Positions 16,984-28,386 of a DNA stretch of 64,000 bases are shown piece by piece. Where the stretch lies: NCBI RefSeq assembly GCF_001618425.1, contig NZ_BDCU01000041.1, forward strand, positions 1 through 64,000. Reading direction: 5' to 3'. Numbering within the stretch: position 1 is the first letter of the stretch; each line of letters begins with the position of its first letter. This DNA is from Nocardia fusca NBRC 14340 (GTDB taxonomy: Bacteria > Actinomycetota > Actinomycetes > Mycobacteriales > Mycobacteriaceae). The translations under genes and the position numbers were made by a program. The notes beneath the pieces are model-generated. The model was not told the DNA's origin, made no database searches, and was given only the letters and a program-made list of their open reading frames with translations.

Positions 16984-17032
16984 GCGCCGCGGGCCTGCCG
17001 CTTCCGGCCGGGAAGCGGCAGGCCCGCGGCGC
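16984..17032. terminator. Perfect 22-bp stem hairpin between convergent genes
   Basis: Arms 16984-17005 and 17011-17032 are exact reverse complements over 22 bp with a 5-nt loop. The hairpin lies right after the stop of the PASTA lipoprotein and right after the stop of the leftward 35-residue ORF, so it can end transcription from both sides. There is no T-run, as is common in high-GC actinomycetes. Confidence 0.85.
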
Positions 17033-17043
17033 TCCCGACGCCA

Positions 17044-17151
17044 TCAGATGGGTACGCACGGGGTGCCCGACGAATACACGTGCAGGACGCACCGCACGGC
17101 CAGGATGACGGCCTGGACGAGTTCGAGCGGTTGATAGGCGAACGGGTGCAT
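17044..17151 (-). CDS. Small hypothetical protein, 35 aa
   Basis: A 35-codon ORF reads MHPFAYQPLELVQAVILAV and continues with RCVLHVYSSGTPCVPI before TGA. GGAGGA lies 6 nt before the ATG, an almost ideal ribosome binding site, and the shared terminator hairpin begins 12 bp beyond its stop. These two signals make translation likely. The chain is moderately hydrophobic (LVQAVILAVRCVL) with two cysteines and could be amphipathic or membrane-associated. I know no family for it. It diverges from the kdp operon across 450 bp. Confidence 0.65.
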   Translation of the reverse strand: MHPFAYQPLELVQAVILAVRCVLHVYSSGTPCVPI

Positions 17152-17605
17152 GAGCGATCCTCCGTTGTCCGTGCCGGGGCAGATCCGATCAGCCGGGCGT
17201 GGCGAACACATGCGCTTCCCCTACAGCGTGCGCCTTCGGCGCCGTGTGGCGGGCAGGTTCGCGGATACAGCTGCGCACAGGCTTCACATACCGCCCTGCC
17301 CGCGCGACCGACCAGGCGGGAAGCACTTCTCGGTAGCGAAATCGATCGTTCGGTGGCCCGCTTGCCGGTGACGACACACAGAGCGGAACACAACACTTCT
17401 CCGAGCAGACACCACCGGTGGCGATACCCGTCACAACAGGCGGGCGACACGCGCAAGGAAGGCGTCAATGCAGGCACGCGGCCCGTAAAGGACCCGTCAA
17501 CGGGTGCGGACCCGGCACCGCGCGGCTCGTAGTTTCGATCCGGTTCGGCAGCAGCGGCCGCTCGGCCGCGTCGCGCTGCCCCAGGTTCTCGGAACGGAGG
17601 CGAAA
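17152..17605. other. Divergent control region before the kdp operon
   Basis: About 450 bp separate the 35-residue ORF from the first kdp-linked peptide. No open frame here looks real. Promoters for both directions and the KdpE site should lie here. CCCGTCAACGGGT at about 17491-17503 is a small inverted repeat (CCCGT/ACGGG) about 100 bp before the first start; I cannot call it a KdpE box from sequence alone. Confidence 0.5.
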
Positions 17606-17689
17606 GTGTCGATCCTGGCCTTTCTCGTGGTCACGGTCGCGGTGTTCGGTGTGCTCGGATTCGTGCAGCGAATGGTGGAGCGCTTGTGA
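17606..17689 (+). CDS. 27-residue membrane peptide at the head of the kdp operon
   Basis: GTG 17606 follows GGAACGGAGG at 17591-17600 with a 5-nt gap, a strong ribosome binding site. The peptide MSILAFLVVTVAVFGVLGF, then VQRMVERL, is one membrane span with a positively charged end. Its stop overlaps the kdpF start in GTGA, so the two are translationally coupled. Position, size and single span suggest a small accessory subunit or leader peptide of the Kdp pump, like KdpF itself. It lacks the KdpF pattern and is a distinct peptide. Confidence 0.75.
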   Translation: MSILAFLVVTVAVFGVLGFVQRMVERL

Positions 17690-17775
17690 ACATCGTCAAT
17701 GCCGTAGGGCTGGTCCTCGCTGTTCCGGTGACCGCGTTCCTGGTGGCCGCCCTGCTGTTTCCCGAGAGGTTCTGA
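17686..17775 (+). CDS. kdpF: K+-transporting ATPase subunit F (KdpF)
   Basis: The 29-residue single-span peptide (MNIVNAVGLVLAVPVTAFL, then VAALLFPERF) has KdpF's size, its position before kdpA and the characteristic C-terminal P-E-R-F ending. In Escherichia coli KdpF stabilises the KdpABC complex in the membrane. GTG 17686 overlaps the preceding peptide's stop by 4 bp, and its TGA directly abuts the kdpA GTG. Confidence 0.9.
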   Translation: MNIVNAVGLVLAVPVTAFLVAALLFPERF

Positions 17776-19445
17776 GTGAGTACCACCACCGCCGGGCTGC
17801 TGTTCGTCGCCGCCCTGGTGATCGCGCTGGCTCTGGTGCACGTCCCCCTCGGGGACTACATGTATCGCGTCTACACCCGCACCGGCCATTCCCGCGTCGA
17901 ACGGGGGATCTACCGGATCATCGGCGCCGACCCCGGCCGTGAGCAGACCTGGGGCGGGTACGCCCGCAGCGCCCTGGCCTTCTCCGCGATCAGCGTGATC
18001 TTCCTGTTCGTCCTGCTACTGGTCCAGGACAAGCTGCCGCTGGTACCCGCCGACCCGAGCACCCCCATGACCGCGGCGCTGGCGTGGAACACCGCCGTCA
18101 GTTTCGTCACCAACACCAACTGGCAGAACTACGCGGGCGAATCCACGCTCGGCCATCTGGTCCAGGCGGCGGGCCTGTCGGTGCAGAACTTCGTCTCGGC
18201 CGCGGTCGGCATGGCCGTCGCCATGGCGTTCGTCCGCGGTTTCGCACGCTCGCGGACCGGTGAACTCGGTAATTTCTGGGTCGATCTGGTGCGTGGCACG
18301 CTGCGTATCCTGCTCCCGATCGCGGGTGTGGCGGCCGTGGTGCTCATCGCCGGCGGTGTCGTGCAGAATTTCCACCTGCACGATCAGGTCGCGACCACCC
18401 TCGGTGGCGCCACTCAGACCCTGCCCGGCGGACCGGTCGCCGGGCAGGAGGCCATCAAGAATCTCGGCACCAACGGTGGCGGGTTCTTCAACGCCAACGC
18501 CGCGCATCCCTTCGAGAATCCGGTCGCGTGGACGAACTGGCTGGAGATCTTCCTGCTGATGGTCATCGCCTTCTCGCTCCCGCGCACCTTCGGCCGCATG
18601 GTGAACAGCCCGAAGCAAGGGTTCGCCATCACCGCGGTCATGACCGTGCTGGCATTGCTGAGCATCGGTCTGGTCATCCTCTTCCAGCTCCAGCACCACG
18701 GCACCGTGCCGGCCGCGGTCGGCGCAGCGACGGAGGGTGTCGAACAGCGCTTCGGGGTCGCGAACTCGGCGACCTTCGCCGCGGCCACCACACTGACCTC
18801 CACCGGCGCCGTCGATTCGGCGCACGATTCCTACACCGGCCTCGGCGGCATGATGCTGATGTTCAACATGCAGCTGGGTGAGATCGCGCCCGGTGGTGTG
18901 GGGTCGGGGCTGTACGGAATGCTGATCCTGGCGGTGATCACGGTGTTCGTCGCCGGGCTGATGGTCGGGCGCACACCGGAGTACCTCGGAAAGAAGATCA
19001 CGCCCCGCGAGATCAAACTCGCCGCCGGCTATTTCCTCGTCACCCCGGTGATCGTGCTGACCGGTACCGCCGCCGCCATGGCCCTGCCCGGGCAGCGCGC
19101 GTCCATGCTCAATTCCGGGCCGCACGGGCTGTCGGAAGTGCTCTACGCCTTCACCTCGGCCGGTAACAACAACGGCTCGGCGTTCGGCGGGCTGACCGGT
19201 AACACCGAATGGTTCAACACCGCGCTCGGCCTGGCCATGCTGTTCGGCCGCTTCCTGCCGATGATCCTGGCCCTGGCCCTGGCCGGGTCTCTCGCGCGGC
19301 AGGGCGCCACCCCCGTATCGGAAGGCACCCTGCCGACCCATCGACCGCAGTTCGTCGGCCTCGTCGTCGGCGTGACCGTGATCCTGGTCGCTCTCACCTT
19401 CCTGCCCGCGCTGGCGCTCGGGCCACTCGCCGAAGGGCTCCGCTG

Positions 19446-19446
<1 letters not shown>
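17776..19446 (+). CDS. kdpA: K+-transporting ATPase subunit A (KdpA)
   Basis: KdpA is the K+-selective, channel-like membrane subunit of the high-affinity Kdp pump. The 556-residue chain shows the four pore-loop regions, with TNTNWQNYAGE, GTNGGGFFNANAAHPFENP and TSAGNNNGSAFGGL as the clearest signatures. About ten spans are visible. GTG 17776 starts immediately after kdpF's stop, without its own separate Shine-Dalgarno, so it depends on coupling. The stop TGA shares one base with the kdpB ATG. Length and motifs are standard. Confidence 0.96.
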
Positions 19447-21593
<2,147 letters not shown>

Positions 21594-21594
21594 T

Positions 21595-22539
21595 ATGTCT
21601 CTTTCCGATCTGATCCGGCAGCATCTGGCGGCACTGCGCGCACTGCTGGTGCTGACCCTGGTGACCGGTCTGCTCTATCCGGCCGTCGTCTGGGCGGTGG
21701 GCCGGCTTCCCGGGCTGAACGACAAGGCCGACGGTTCGGTCATCGAAACCGAGGGCCGGATCGCCGGCAGTTCGCTGATCGGCCAGTCGTTCACCGATGC
21801 CGACGGAAAGCCGATCGCCTGGTATTTCCAGAGTCGGCCCTCCGCCGCCGGCGACGGCTACGACGGGCTGGCCTCCAGCCCGGGCAACCTCGGCCCGGAG
21901 GACGTCGTCGACACCCCCGCCGACCCGGCGTTGCTCGCCGCCGGCGACGATCCGGAAACAGCCGGTTTCGCGCCGAGCCTGCTGACGCAGGTGTGTACCC
22001 GCAGCCGGGAGGTCGGCGCGCGGGAGGACGTGAACGGGGCACGGCCGTTCTGTACGCCGGAAGGTGTCGGGGCGGTACTGGCCGTGCTGGGAACCTTCCA
22101 CCACGACGGCACGGTGACACCCGAACGAGTGGTCAGCGTGAACGAGCCCTGCCCCACGCGCCGGGGCGCGGCGACCGTGGTGTTCGTGACCGAGTACCAG
22201 GGCGTCCGGGTCGAATGCGCCCGCTACGGCGAGGACTACTCGGCCGGGCGCATCGTGCCGATCGCCGGGAACGCCCCCGCGGATCCGGCCGTCCCCGCCG
22301 ACGCGGTGACCGGCAGCGGTAGTGGCCTGGACCCGCACATCTCCCCCGCCTACGCCGATATCCAGGTGCGCCGGGTCGCCGCGGCCCGAGGCGTCGATCC
22401 GGCGGCGGTGCGCGAGGTCGTGGCGGCGCACACCGCGGGCCGCACACTGGGATTCCTCGGCGAACCCCGGGTGAACGTGCTCGAACTCAACCTCGACCTG
22501 GACCGCCGCTATCCCGCTCCCGCCGCGGGCGGCGCATGA
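21595..22539 (+). CDS. kdpC: K+-transporting ATPase subunit C (KdpC), enlarged
   Basis: KdpC is the single-span subunit with a large extracytoplasmic domain. The N-terminal anchor (LRALLVLTLVTGLLYPAVVW), YFQSRPSAAGDGYDG, SPGNLGP and SGSGLDPHISP blocks and the end LGFLGEPRVNVLELNL are all conserved. However, at 314 residues it is over 100 longer than usual. The extra part (about residues 105-230) lies between NLGP and SGSGLDP and contains four cysteines (134, 153, 186, 208). Outside the cell these could form two disulfides. ATG 21595 begins 1 bp after the kdpB stop. Function in the pump should be conserved; the insert's role is unknown. Confidence 0.93.
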   Translation: MSLSDLIRQHLAALRALLVLTLVTGLLYPAVVWAVGRLPGLNDKADGSVIETEGRIAGSSLIGQSFTDADGKPIAWYFQSRPSAAGDGYDGLASSPGNLGPEDVVDTPADPALLAAGDDPETAGFAPSLLTQVCTRSREVGAREDVNGARPFCTPEGVGAVLAVLGTFHHDGTVTPERVVSVNEPCPTRRGAATVVFVTEYQGVRVECARYGEDYSAGRIVPIAGNAPADPAVPADAVTGSGSGLDPHISPAYADIQVRRVAAARGVDPAAVREVVAAHTAGRTLGFLGEPRVNVLELNLDLDRRYPAPAAGGA

Positions 22540-22567
22540 TGCGGGTACGGGATGACATGATGCCGTC

Positions 22568-25111
22568 GTGAGCACGACACACGACCGCACCCCGGGTGAG
22601 CTGCGCATCTATCTCGGCGCCGCCCCCGGGGTCGGGAAAACGTATGCGATGCTCGGCGAGGCGCATCGCCGGCTCGGCCGCGGCCAGGACGTGGTGGCCG
22701 CGATCGTCGAGACACACGGGCGCGCGCAGACCGCCGAACTGCTCGAGGGCCTCGAGCAACTGCCCCGCATCGCGATCCCCTATCGCGGGACGGTGCAGTA
22801 CGAGCTGGATGTGGACGCGGTGCTGCGGCGGCAACCGGAACTGGTGCTGGTGGACGAACTGGCCCACACCAACACCCCGGGCAGCCGGAACCGTAAGCGC
22901 TACGAGGATGTGCAGGAGTTGCTGGCCGCCGGGATCGATGTCGTCTCAACGGTGAACATCCAGCACCTGGAGGGTCTCAACGATGTGGTCGAGCAGATCA
23001 CCGGCGTCGTCCAGCGCGAGACCGTACCGGACTCGGTGGTCCGGGCCGCCGACCAGATCGAACTGGTCGATATCGCCCCGGAGGCACTGCAGCGGCGGAT
23101 CGGCCTCGGCAATGTCTACGCACCCGATAAGGCCGATGCCGCACTCGCCCACTACTTCCGGCGCGGCAATCTCACCGCGCTGCGCGAGCTGGCGCTGCTC
23201 TGGCTGGCCGACCAGGTGGACGCGGCCCTCGCGAAGTACCGTGCCGACCACCGGATCACCGACACCTGGGAGACCCGGGAGCGGGTGGTCGTGGCGGTCA
23301 CCGGTGGCCGGGAATCGGAGACGCTGGTCCGGCGGGCCGCACGGATCGCGGCCAAGTCCAGTGCCGAACTCCTCGTGCTCCATGTGGTCCGCGGCGACGG
23401 GTTGACCGGTGTGGCGGCGCCGCAGATGGCGGCGGTCCGGGAACTCGCCGCTCATCTGGGAGCCGAACTGCACACGGTGGTCGGTGACGAGGTCCCCGCC
23501 GCCCTGCTCGATTTCGCGCGCACGGTCAACGCGACCCAGCTGGTACTGGGCACCTCCCGGCGCTCCCGCTGGGCGCGGATGGTGGACGAGGGCATCGGCG
23601 CGGAGGTGGTGCAGCGCTCCGGCAAGATCGACGTGCACATGGTGACCCATGAGGCGGCGGGACGGCGGCGCCGGCGGCGGCCGCGGCCCCGGTCGCGGCG
23701 CACGACGGCCTGGATCGCCGCGTTCGTGGTGCCCTCGGCGATCTCGGTGCTGCTCGCGGCCTGGCTCGACCGCTACCTCGATCTGGTGAGCGAGAGCGCG
23801 CTGTACTTCGTCGCGGTGCTGGCGGTCGCCCTGTTCGGGGGCGTCCTGCCGGCGATCGCCGCCGCGCTGCTCGCCGGGCTGCTGCTCAATGTCCTGTTCA
23901 CCGATCCCCGGTACAGCGTCACCATTCAGGAACCGAACAGTTTCCTGCCCGCGGTGCTGCTGCTGGTCGTCGCGGTCGCGGTGGCGGTGCTCGTCGATAC
24001 CGCCGCCCGGCGGGCCGAACAGGCCGGTCAGGCGTCCCGGGAGGCCGAACTGCTGACCCTGTTCGCGGGTTCGGTGCTACGCGGCGCCGATCTGACCGCG
24101 CTGCTGGACCGCCTGCGCCGGACCTATGCCCAGCGGGCGGTGAGCCTGCGGCACCGCACCGACGGGGTGATCGCCACGGTCGGCACCGATCCACCCGAAC
24201 GCGCCGATACCGCCGATACCGCGGTGGAGGTGAGCGACGGCGACTACTGGCTGCTCCTGGGCGGACCGACCCTGCGCGCCCGGGACCGGCGCGTTCTGGA
24301 GGCGGTCGCCAACCAGGCCGTAGGGCTGGTGCAGCGGCAGCAGCTCGCCGAGGAGGCCAATCAGGCGGCCGCGCTCGCGGAGGCGGATAGGCTACGGCGC
24401 GACCTGCTCTCCGCGGTGAGCCACGACCTGCGCACGCCGCTGGCCGCGGTCAAGGCCGCCGTGTCGAGCCTGCGCTCCGACGATGTCGAGTTCTCTCCCG
24501 AGGACCGTGCCGAACTCCTGGCCACGGTGGAGGAATCGGCGGATCAACTCACCTCGCTGGTCGGCAATCTCCTCGATTCGTCGCGGCTGGCCGCCGGGGT
24601 GGTGCGGCCGCGGATTCGGCCGGTCTACCTGGACGAGGTCGTGCACCGGGCGCTGGTCAGCGTGGGTGTCAGCCCGCGCGGGGCCCGGCGCAGTTCCCTG
24701 GACCGGGTGACGGTCCAGGTGGGCTCGATGGCGGTCCGGGCCGACGCCGACCTGCTGGAGCGCATCCTGGCCAATCTGGTCGACAACGCCCTCCGCTACG
24801 GCGCGGAGTCCGCGGTGAAAGTGGACGCCACCACGGCCGACGGGCGGGTGATCGTCCGGGTGGTCGACCACGGACCCGGTCTGCCGGGCATCGATACCGA
24901 GCGGGTGTTCGATCGGTTCCAGCAGCTGGGCGACCGGGACAACACCAGCGGTCTGGGGCTCGGGCTCTCCGTGGTGCGGGGTTTCGCGCTCGCCATGGGC
25001 GGCGTCGTCACCGCCACCGATACCCCCGGTGGTGGACTGACCGTCACCGTCGACCTGGCGGCCGCGCCCGGTACCGTCGACGAGACCATACCGGCGACGG
25101 AGGTGCGGTGA
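22568..25111 (+). CDS. kdpD: Sensor histidine kinase KdpD
   Basis: KdpD senses K+ limitation/turgor and phosphorylates KdpE. The 847-residue chain has, in order, the KdpD N-terminal nucleotide-binding domain (LRIYLGAAPGVGKTYAML, with P-loop GAAPGVGKT near residue 20), a universal-stress-like domain (about 240-370), an Arg-rich linker (RRRRRRPRPRSRR), four membrane spans (about 380-480, DUF4118), a GAF-like region, HisKA with phospho-acceptor SHDLRTPLAAV (about 618) and HATPase motifs NLVDNALRYG, DHGPGLP and GLGLGLSVV. GTG 22568 is 28 bp after kdpC. The stop overlaps kdpE. Confidence 0.95.
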   Translation: MSTTHDRTPGELRIYLGAAPGVGKTYAMLGEAHRRLGRGQDVVAAIVETHGRAQTAELLEGLEQLPRIAIPYRGTVQYELDVDAVLRRQPELVLVDELAHTNTPGSRNRKRYEDVQELLAAGIDVVSTVNIQHLEGLNDVVEQITGVVQRETVPDSVVRAADQIELVDIAPEALQRRIGLGNVYAPDKADAALAHYFRRGNLTALRELALLWLADQVDAALAKYRADHRITDTWETRERVVVAVTGGRESETLVRRAARIAAKSSAELLVLHVVRGDGLTGVAAPQMAAVRELAAHLGAELHTVVGDEVPAALLDFARTVNATQLVLGTSRRSRWARMVDEGIGAEVVQRSGKIDVHMVTHEAAGRRRRRRPRPRSRRTTAWIAAFVVPSAISVLLAAWLDRYLDLVSESALYFVAVLAVALFGGVLPAIAAALLAGLLLNVLFTDPRYSVTIQEPNSFLPAVLLLVVAVAVAVLVDTAARRAEQAGQASREAELLTLFAGSVLRGADLTALLDRLRRTYAQRAVSLRHRTDGVIATVGTDPPERADTADTAVEVSDGDYWLLLGGPTLRARDRRVLEAVANQAVGLVQRQQLAEEANQAAALAEADRLRRDLLSAVSHDLRTPLAAVKAAVSSLRSDDVEFSPEDRAELLATVEESADQLTSLVGNLLDSSRLAAGVVRPRIRPVYLDEVVHRALVSVGVSPRGARRSSLDRVTVQVGSMAVRADADLLERILANLVDNALRYGAESAVKVDATTADGRVIVRVVDHGPGLPGIDTERVFDRFQQLGDRDNTSGLGLGLSVVRGFALAMGGVVTATDTPGGGLTVTVDLAAAPGTVDETIPATEVR

Positions 25112-25830
25112 TGAAGACTCCCCCGGAGCAGGATGCCGGACCGGAAGCGGACGCGACCGTTCTCGTGGTGGACGACGAACCGCAGATCCTGCGCGCCATG
25201 CGGATCAACCTGTCGGTGCGCGGATACGAGGTGGTCACCGCGTCCACCGGCGCGGGCGCGCTGCGCGCGGCCACCGAACGCCGGCCCGACGCGGTGGTCC
25301 TGGATCTGGGGCTGCCCGATATCGACGGTATCGAGGTGCTGGCCGGATTGCGTGGCTGGTCCCGGGTGCCGGTGATCGTGCTCTCCGCCCGCACCGATTC
25401 GGCCGACAAGGTGGACGCGCTCGACGCCGGCGCCGACGACTACATCACCAAACCGTTCGGCATGGACGAGTTCCTGGCCCGGTTGCGCGCCGCCCTGCGG
25501 CGGGCGGCGGCCTCGGCGGAAACCGACGAACCGGTGGTGGTGACCGATTCGTTCACCGTCGACCTGTCGGCGAAGAAGGTCGTGAAAGGCGGCGCCGAGG
25601 TGCATCTGACGCCCACCGAGTGGGGGGTGCTGGAGATGCTGGTGCGCAACCGCGGCAAATTGGTCGGCCGCACCGAGCTGTTGCGCGAGGTGTGGGGGCC
25701 GGCGTATCAGACCGAAACCCACTATCTCCGCGTCTATATGGCCCAGTTGCGGCGCAAACTCGAGGACGACCCGTCCCGTCCACGGCATCTGCTCACCGAA
25801 CCGGGGATGGGGCACCGCTTCCGCCAGTAG
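25111..25830 (+). CDS. kdpE: Response regulator KdpE
   Basis: The OmpR/PhoB-class activator of the kdp operon, 239 residues. The receiver domain has the acidic pair DDE (about 21-23), the phosphorylated aspartate in VVLDLGLPD (about D68), a Ser/Thr switch in VIVLSAR and Lys in YITKPFG. The winged helix follows (HLTPTEWGVLEMLVRNRGKLV, then HYLRVYMAQLRRKLEDDP). ATG 25111 is preferred to GTG 25108 because GGAGG at 25099-25103 is then 7 nt away. It shares one base with the kdpD stop and ends 7 bp from the convergent DUF7144 gene. Confidence 0.95.
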   Translation: MKTPPEQDAGPEADATVLVVDDEPQILRAMRINLSVRGYEVVTASTGAGALRAATERRPDAVVLDLGLPDIDGIEVLAGLRGWSRVPVIVLSARTDSADKVDALDAGADDYITKPFGMDEFLARLRAALRRAAASAETDEPVVVTDSFTVDLSAKKVVKGGAEVHLTPTEWGVLEMLVRNRGKLVGRTELLREVWGPAYQTETHYLRVYMAQLRRKLEDDPSRPRHLLTEPGMGHRFRQ

Positions 25831-25837
25831 CGCCGGC

Positions 25838-26239
25838 CTACCGCTCGGCGGGTCGCCACGTCGCCACGGCCCAGATCGCTACCGCGCACACCAGAATGAT
25901 CACACCGGCCCAGGCGGGCGAATGCGGTAGCCACAGGAAATTGGCCACGATGGTCGCCGCCGCGATGACGACCGCCGCCGTCCGGGCCCACGCGGCGCCG
26001 ACGATGAGCGAGATACCGACCGTCGCCAGCACGATGCAGTAGCTGAGGTGCACCCATCCCCAGATCGCCGGGGTCATCCGATAGGAGTAGTACGGCGGAG
26101 ACGCCGGATACGGGTCGCTGCTCAGGGCCGCAACGCCTTCGGCCGCGCACAGCACAGAAATGACGACAAACAGCACCGCGAGCGATACCATGCCGGCCGC
26201 GGCCACCGATCGCCGACTGGGAACTGCGGTATGCGCCAT
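25838..26239 (-). CDS. DUF7144 family membrane protein, first copy
   Basis: The 133-residue product has four membrane spans. The family pattern is visible: an AEG motif after span 1 (VLCAAEGVAAL), WGWVHLSYCIVLATVGISL, AWARTAAVVIAAATIVANFLWLP and the end VAIWAVATWRP (ANFLWLP is the clearest block). The function of the family is unknown. ATG 26239 is set by AGGAG 7 nt upstream. A second member lies at 34971-35396 with the same layout, so the window holds two paralogues. The gene converges with kdpE. Confidence 0.82.
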   Translation of the reverse strand: MAHTAVPSRRSVAAAGMVSLAVLFVVISVLCAAEGVAALSSDPYPASPPYYSYRMTPAIWGWVHLSYCIVLATVGISLIVGAAWARTAAVVIAAATIVANFLWLPHSPAWAGVIILVCAVAIWAVATWRPAER

Positions 26240-26319
26240 CGCGCGACTCCTGTCTTCGCCGCTGTACCGGGTGGGGACCGCCCGGTCCGGCACGATCTGG
26301 TTCCCCCGCCACGCCGCGC

Positions 26320-28143
26320 TCACGGTGTGACGATCGGGAACTGCGGATCCGGAGCCTCCAGCAACTCGATGAACGTGTCGAGCAGGCTCCGGTCACCGGT
26401 GATCGTCACACCGTCGAATCCTCTTCCGCTCACCGCGTTCAGCAGCTGTTCCTTGGTGAGCGTCAGCGTGAGGTCCGCGGGTCCGACGGCGGGCGCGTCG
26501 GGTGTCGGGGCGCGATGGGTGAGCGCGCCGTGGGACAGGGTGATGCGGTGGACGGCGTCCTCGTCGGTCAGTTCCCAGTCCATGGTGAATCCGGCCGCGG
26601 CGGCGCGCGGGCCGTCGATCCGGACCGCGAGGGAGTCGATGATCATCTCCGGTGTCAGCGCGGTCATCATCTCGGGGCTCGCCGATTGGATCGGGGTCGG
26701 GGTCGGGCCCTTCCGCAGTTCCTGGGCGCCCGTCAGATAGAAGTTGCGCCAGGTGCCGTTCTCGGCGCCGTGGCCGAGCCGGTCGTACACCTGGGCCAGT
26801 GTCTCCTTGGCATCCTCGTGGCCGGGCTCGGCGAACACGGCGTGGTTGAGCAGGGTGGCCGCGAACCGCAGGTCACCGGCGTCGGCGTATTCCCGCCCCT
26901 TGGCGACGAGCGCCTCGATCCCGCCGTAGTCGGCGACATACCGCTGCGCCAGCGCGACCGGCGGATGCTCCCACAGATGCGCCGGATTACCGTCGTACCA
27001 GCCCATGTACCGCTGGTAGATCGCTTTGACGTTGTGGCTGGTGGAGCCGTAGTACCCGCGGTTCGCCCAGACCTTGTCGAGCGCGGGCGGGAATTCGAAC
27101 CGTTCGGCGATCTCCGGCCCGGTGTAGCCCGCGTTGGTCAGGCGCAGTGTCTGATCGTGGAGGTAGGCGTACATATCGCGCTGGTTCGCCAGCCAGGTGG
27201 TCCAGTGCTCCCGGCCCCAGGTCGGCCAGTGGTGCGAGGCGAACGCCACATCGGCCTTGTCGCCGAACCGGGCAATGGCCTCGTCGAGATATTGTGCCCA
27301 GACCCGGGAATCGCGGACCACCGCGCCGCGCAGGGTCAGCACATTGTGCATATTGTGGGTCGCGTTCTCGGCCATACAGAGTGCGCGCCGATCGGGGAAC
27401 AGGAAATTCATCTCGGCCGGGGCCTCGGTGCCCGGGGTCAGCTGGAACACCATCCGGACCCCGTCGATCTCCTCTTCCTGGCCGGTGTGCGTGATATCGA
27501 CGGTGGGCGGGATCAGGGTGACGGTCCCGGTGGAGGTCGTCATCCCCAGTCCGGCCCCGATCTGACCGTCGGGCGCCTTCGGGAGCACCGCGCCATACAT
27601 GAAGACGGCCCGGCGGTTCATGGCATTGCCGGCGTACACGTTCTCGCTCACCGCGTGTTCCAGGAATCCGGCAGGCGCCAGGATGGGCACCGGCGGATGA
27701 CCGGCCGGCACCGCCGCCCGCGCGCCGGCGAAATGGTCCGCGTGCGAATGGGTGTAGATCATGCCGGTGACCGGCCGGTCACCGCGTTGCGCGCGGTACA
27801 GGGCCAGGCCCGCGGCCGCGGTCTCCTCCGACAGCAAGGGATCGATCACGATGACACCGTCGCGCCCTTCGACCAGCGTCATATTCGACAGGTCCAGATT
27901 ACGGACCTGGTAGATGCCCTCGGTCACCTCGTACAGCCCCTGTTTGCTGCACAGCTGCCCCTGCCGCCACAGGCTCGGGTGCGCGGTGTCCGGGCAGTCG
28001 CCGTCGAAGAATTCGTAGGCGCCGATGTCGTAGACCACCGAGCCGTCCGCGGCCGTCACCACCGGCGGATCGAGTTCGGCCATGAACCCGCGCGTCGCGT
28101 TGCCGAAGTCGGCGGTGTCGTCGAAGTCCAGTTCCGTGGTCAT
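26320..28143 (-). CDS. Alkylsulfatase, SdsA1/BDS1 type
   Basis: A Zn-dependent class III sulfatase that would hydrolyse primary alkyl sulfates such as dodecyl sulfate. The 607-residue chain has the metallo-beta-lactamase domain with THSHADHFAG (131-140) and further metal ligands in ENATHNMHN and SHHWPTWG, then the alkylsulfatase dimerisation domain (GGIEALVAKGREYADAG, AKETLAQVYDRLG) and a C-terminal SCP2-like lipid-binding domain. ATG 28143 follows GAGGT at 5 nt. I see no signal peptide. An inverted repeat related to sites upstream of DUF7144 and other genes lies 135 bp before it. Confidence 0.93.
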   Translation of the reverse strand: MTTELDFDDTADFGNATRGFMAELDPPVVTAADGSVVYDIGAYEFFDGDCPDTAHPSLWRQGQLCSKQGLYEVTEGIYQVRNLDLSNMTLVEGRDGVIVIDPLLSEETAAAGLALYRAQRGDRPVTGMIYTHSHADHFAGARAAVPAGHPPVPILAPAGFLEHAVSENVYAGNAMNRRAVFMYGAVLPKAPDGQIGAGLGMTTSTGTVTLIPPTVDITHTGQEEEIDGVRMVFQLTPGTEAPAEMNFLFPDRRALCMAENATHNMHNVLTLRGAVVRDSRVWAQYLDEAIARFGDKADVAFASHHWPTWGREHWTTWLANQRDMYAYLHDQTLRLTNAGYTGPEIAERFEFPPALDKVWANRGYYGSTSHNVKAIYQRYMGWYDGNPAHLWEHPPVALAQRYVADYGGIEALVAKGREYADAGDLRFAATLLNHAVFAEPGHEDAKETLAQVYDRLGHGAENGTWRNFYLTGAQELRKGPTPTPIQSASPEMMTALTPEMIIDSLAVRIDGPRAAAAGFTMDWELTDEDAVHRITLSHGALTHRAPTPDAPAVGPADLTLTLTKEQLLNAVSGRGFDGVTITGDRSLLDTFIELLEAPDPQFPIVTP

Positions 28144-28277
28144 CGTTACCTCGCGATCTGTCGGCCGGCTCTCGGTTTCCGGCGCGGCAGAGTTCCGCCG
28201 CCGCGGAGGTCCGGGCTCCAACGGCGGTGTCGGCGCACCGGAATACCCACGCTAGGCACCCGCGGCCACCCGCTGTA

Positions 28278-28294
28278 TCACCTACGACGGGTGA
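28278..28294. promoter_or_regulatory. Inverted repeat, copy A of a shared motif
   Basis: TCACCTACGACGGGTGA; on the other strand it reads TCACCCGTCGTAGGTGA, identical at 15 of 17 positions to the copy before the second DUF7144 gene (35456-35472). It lies 135 bp upstream of the alkylsulfatase start. Confidence 0.6.
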
Positions 28295-28386
28295 ACTGCC
28301 CGCTCGGCTCATATGCCGGGCCGCACGACCCGCGCGGCGGAGGCGGGAGTGGGCGAGGAGGCCCGGTGCTCGTCGCCGGTCCGGGG

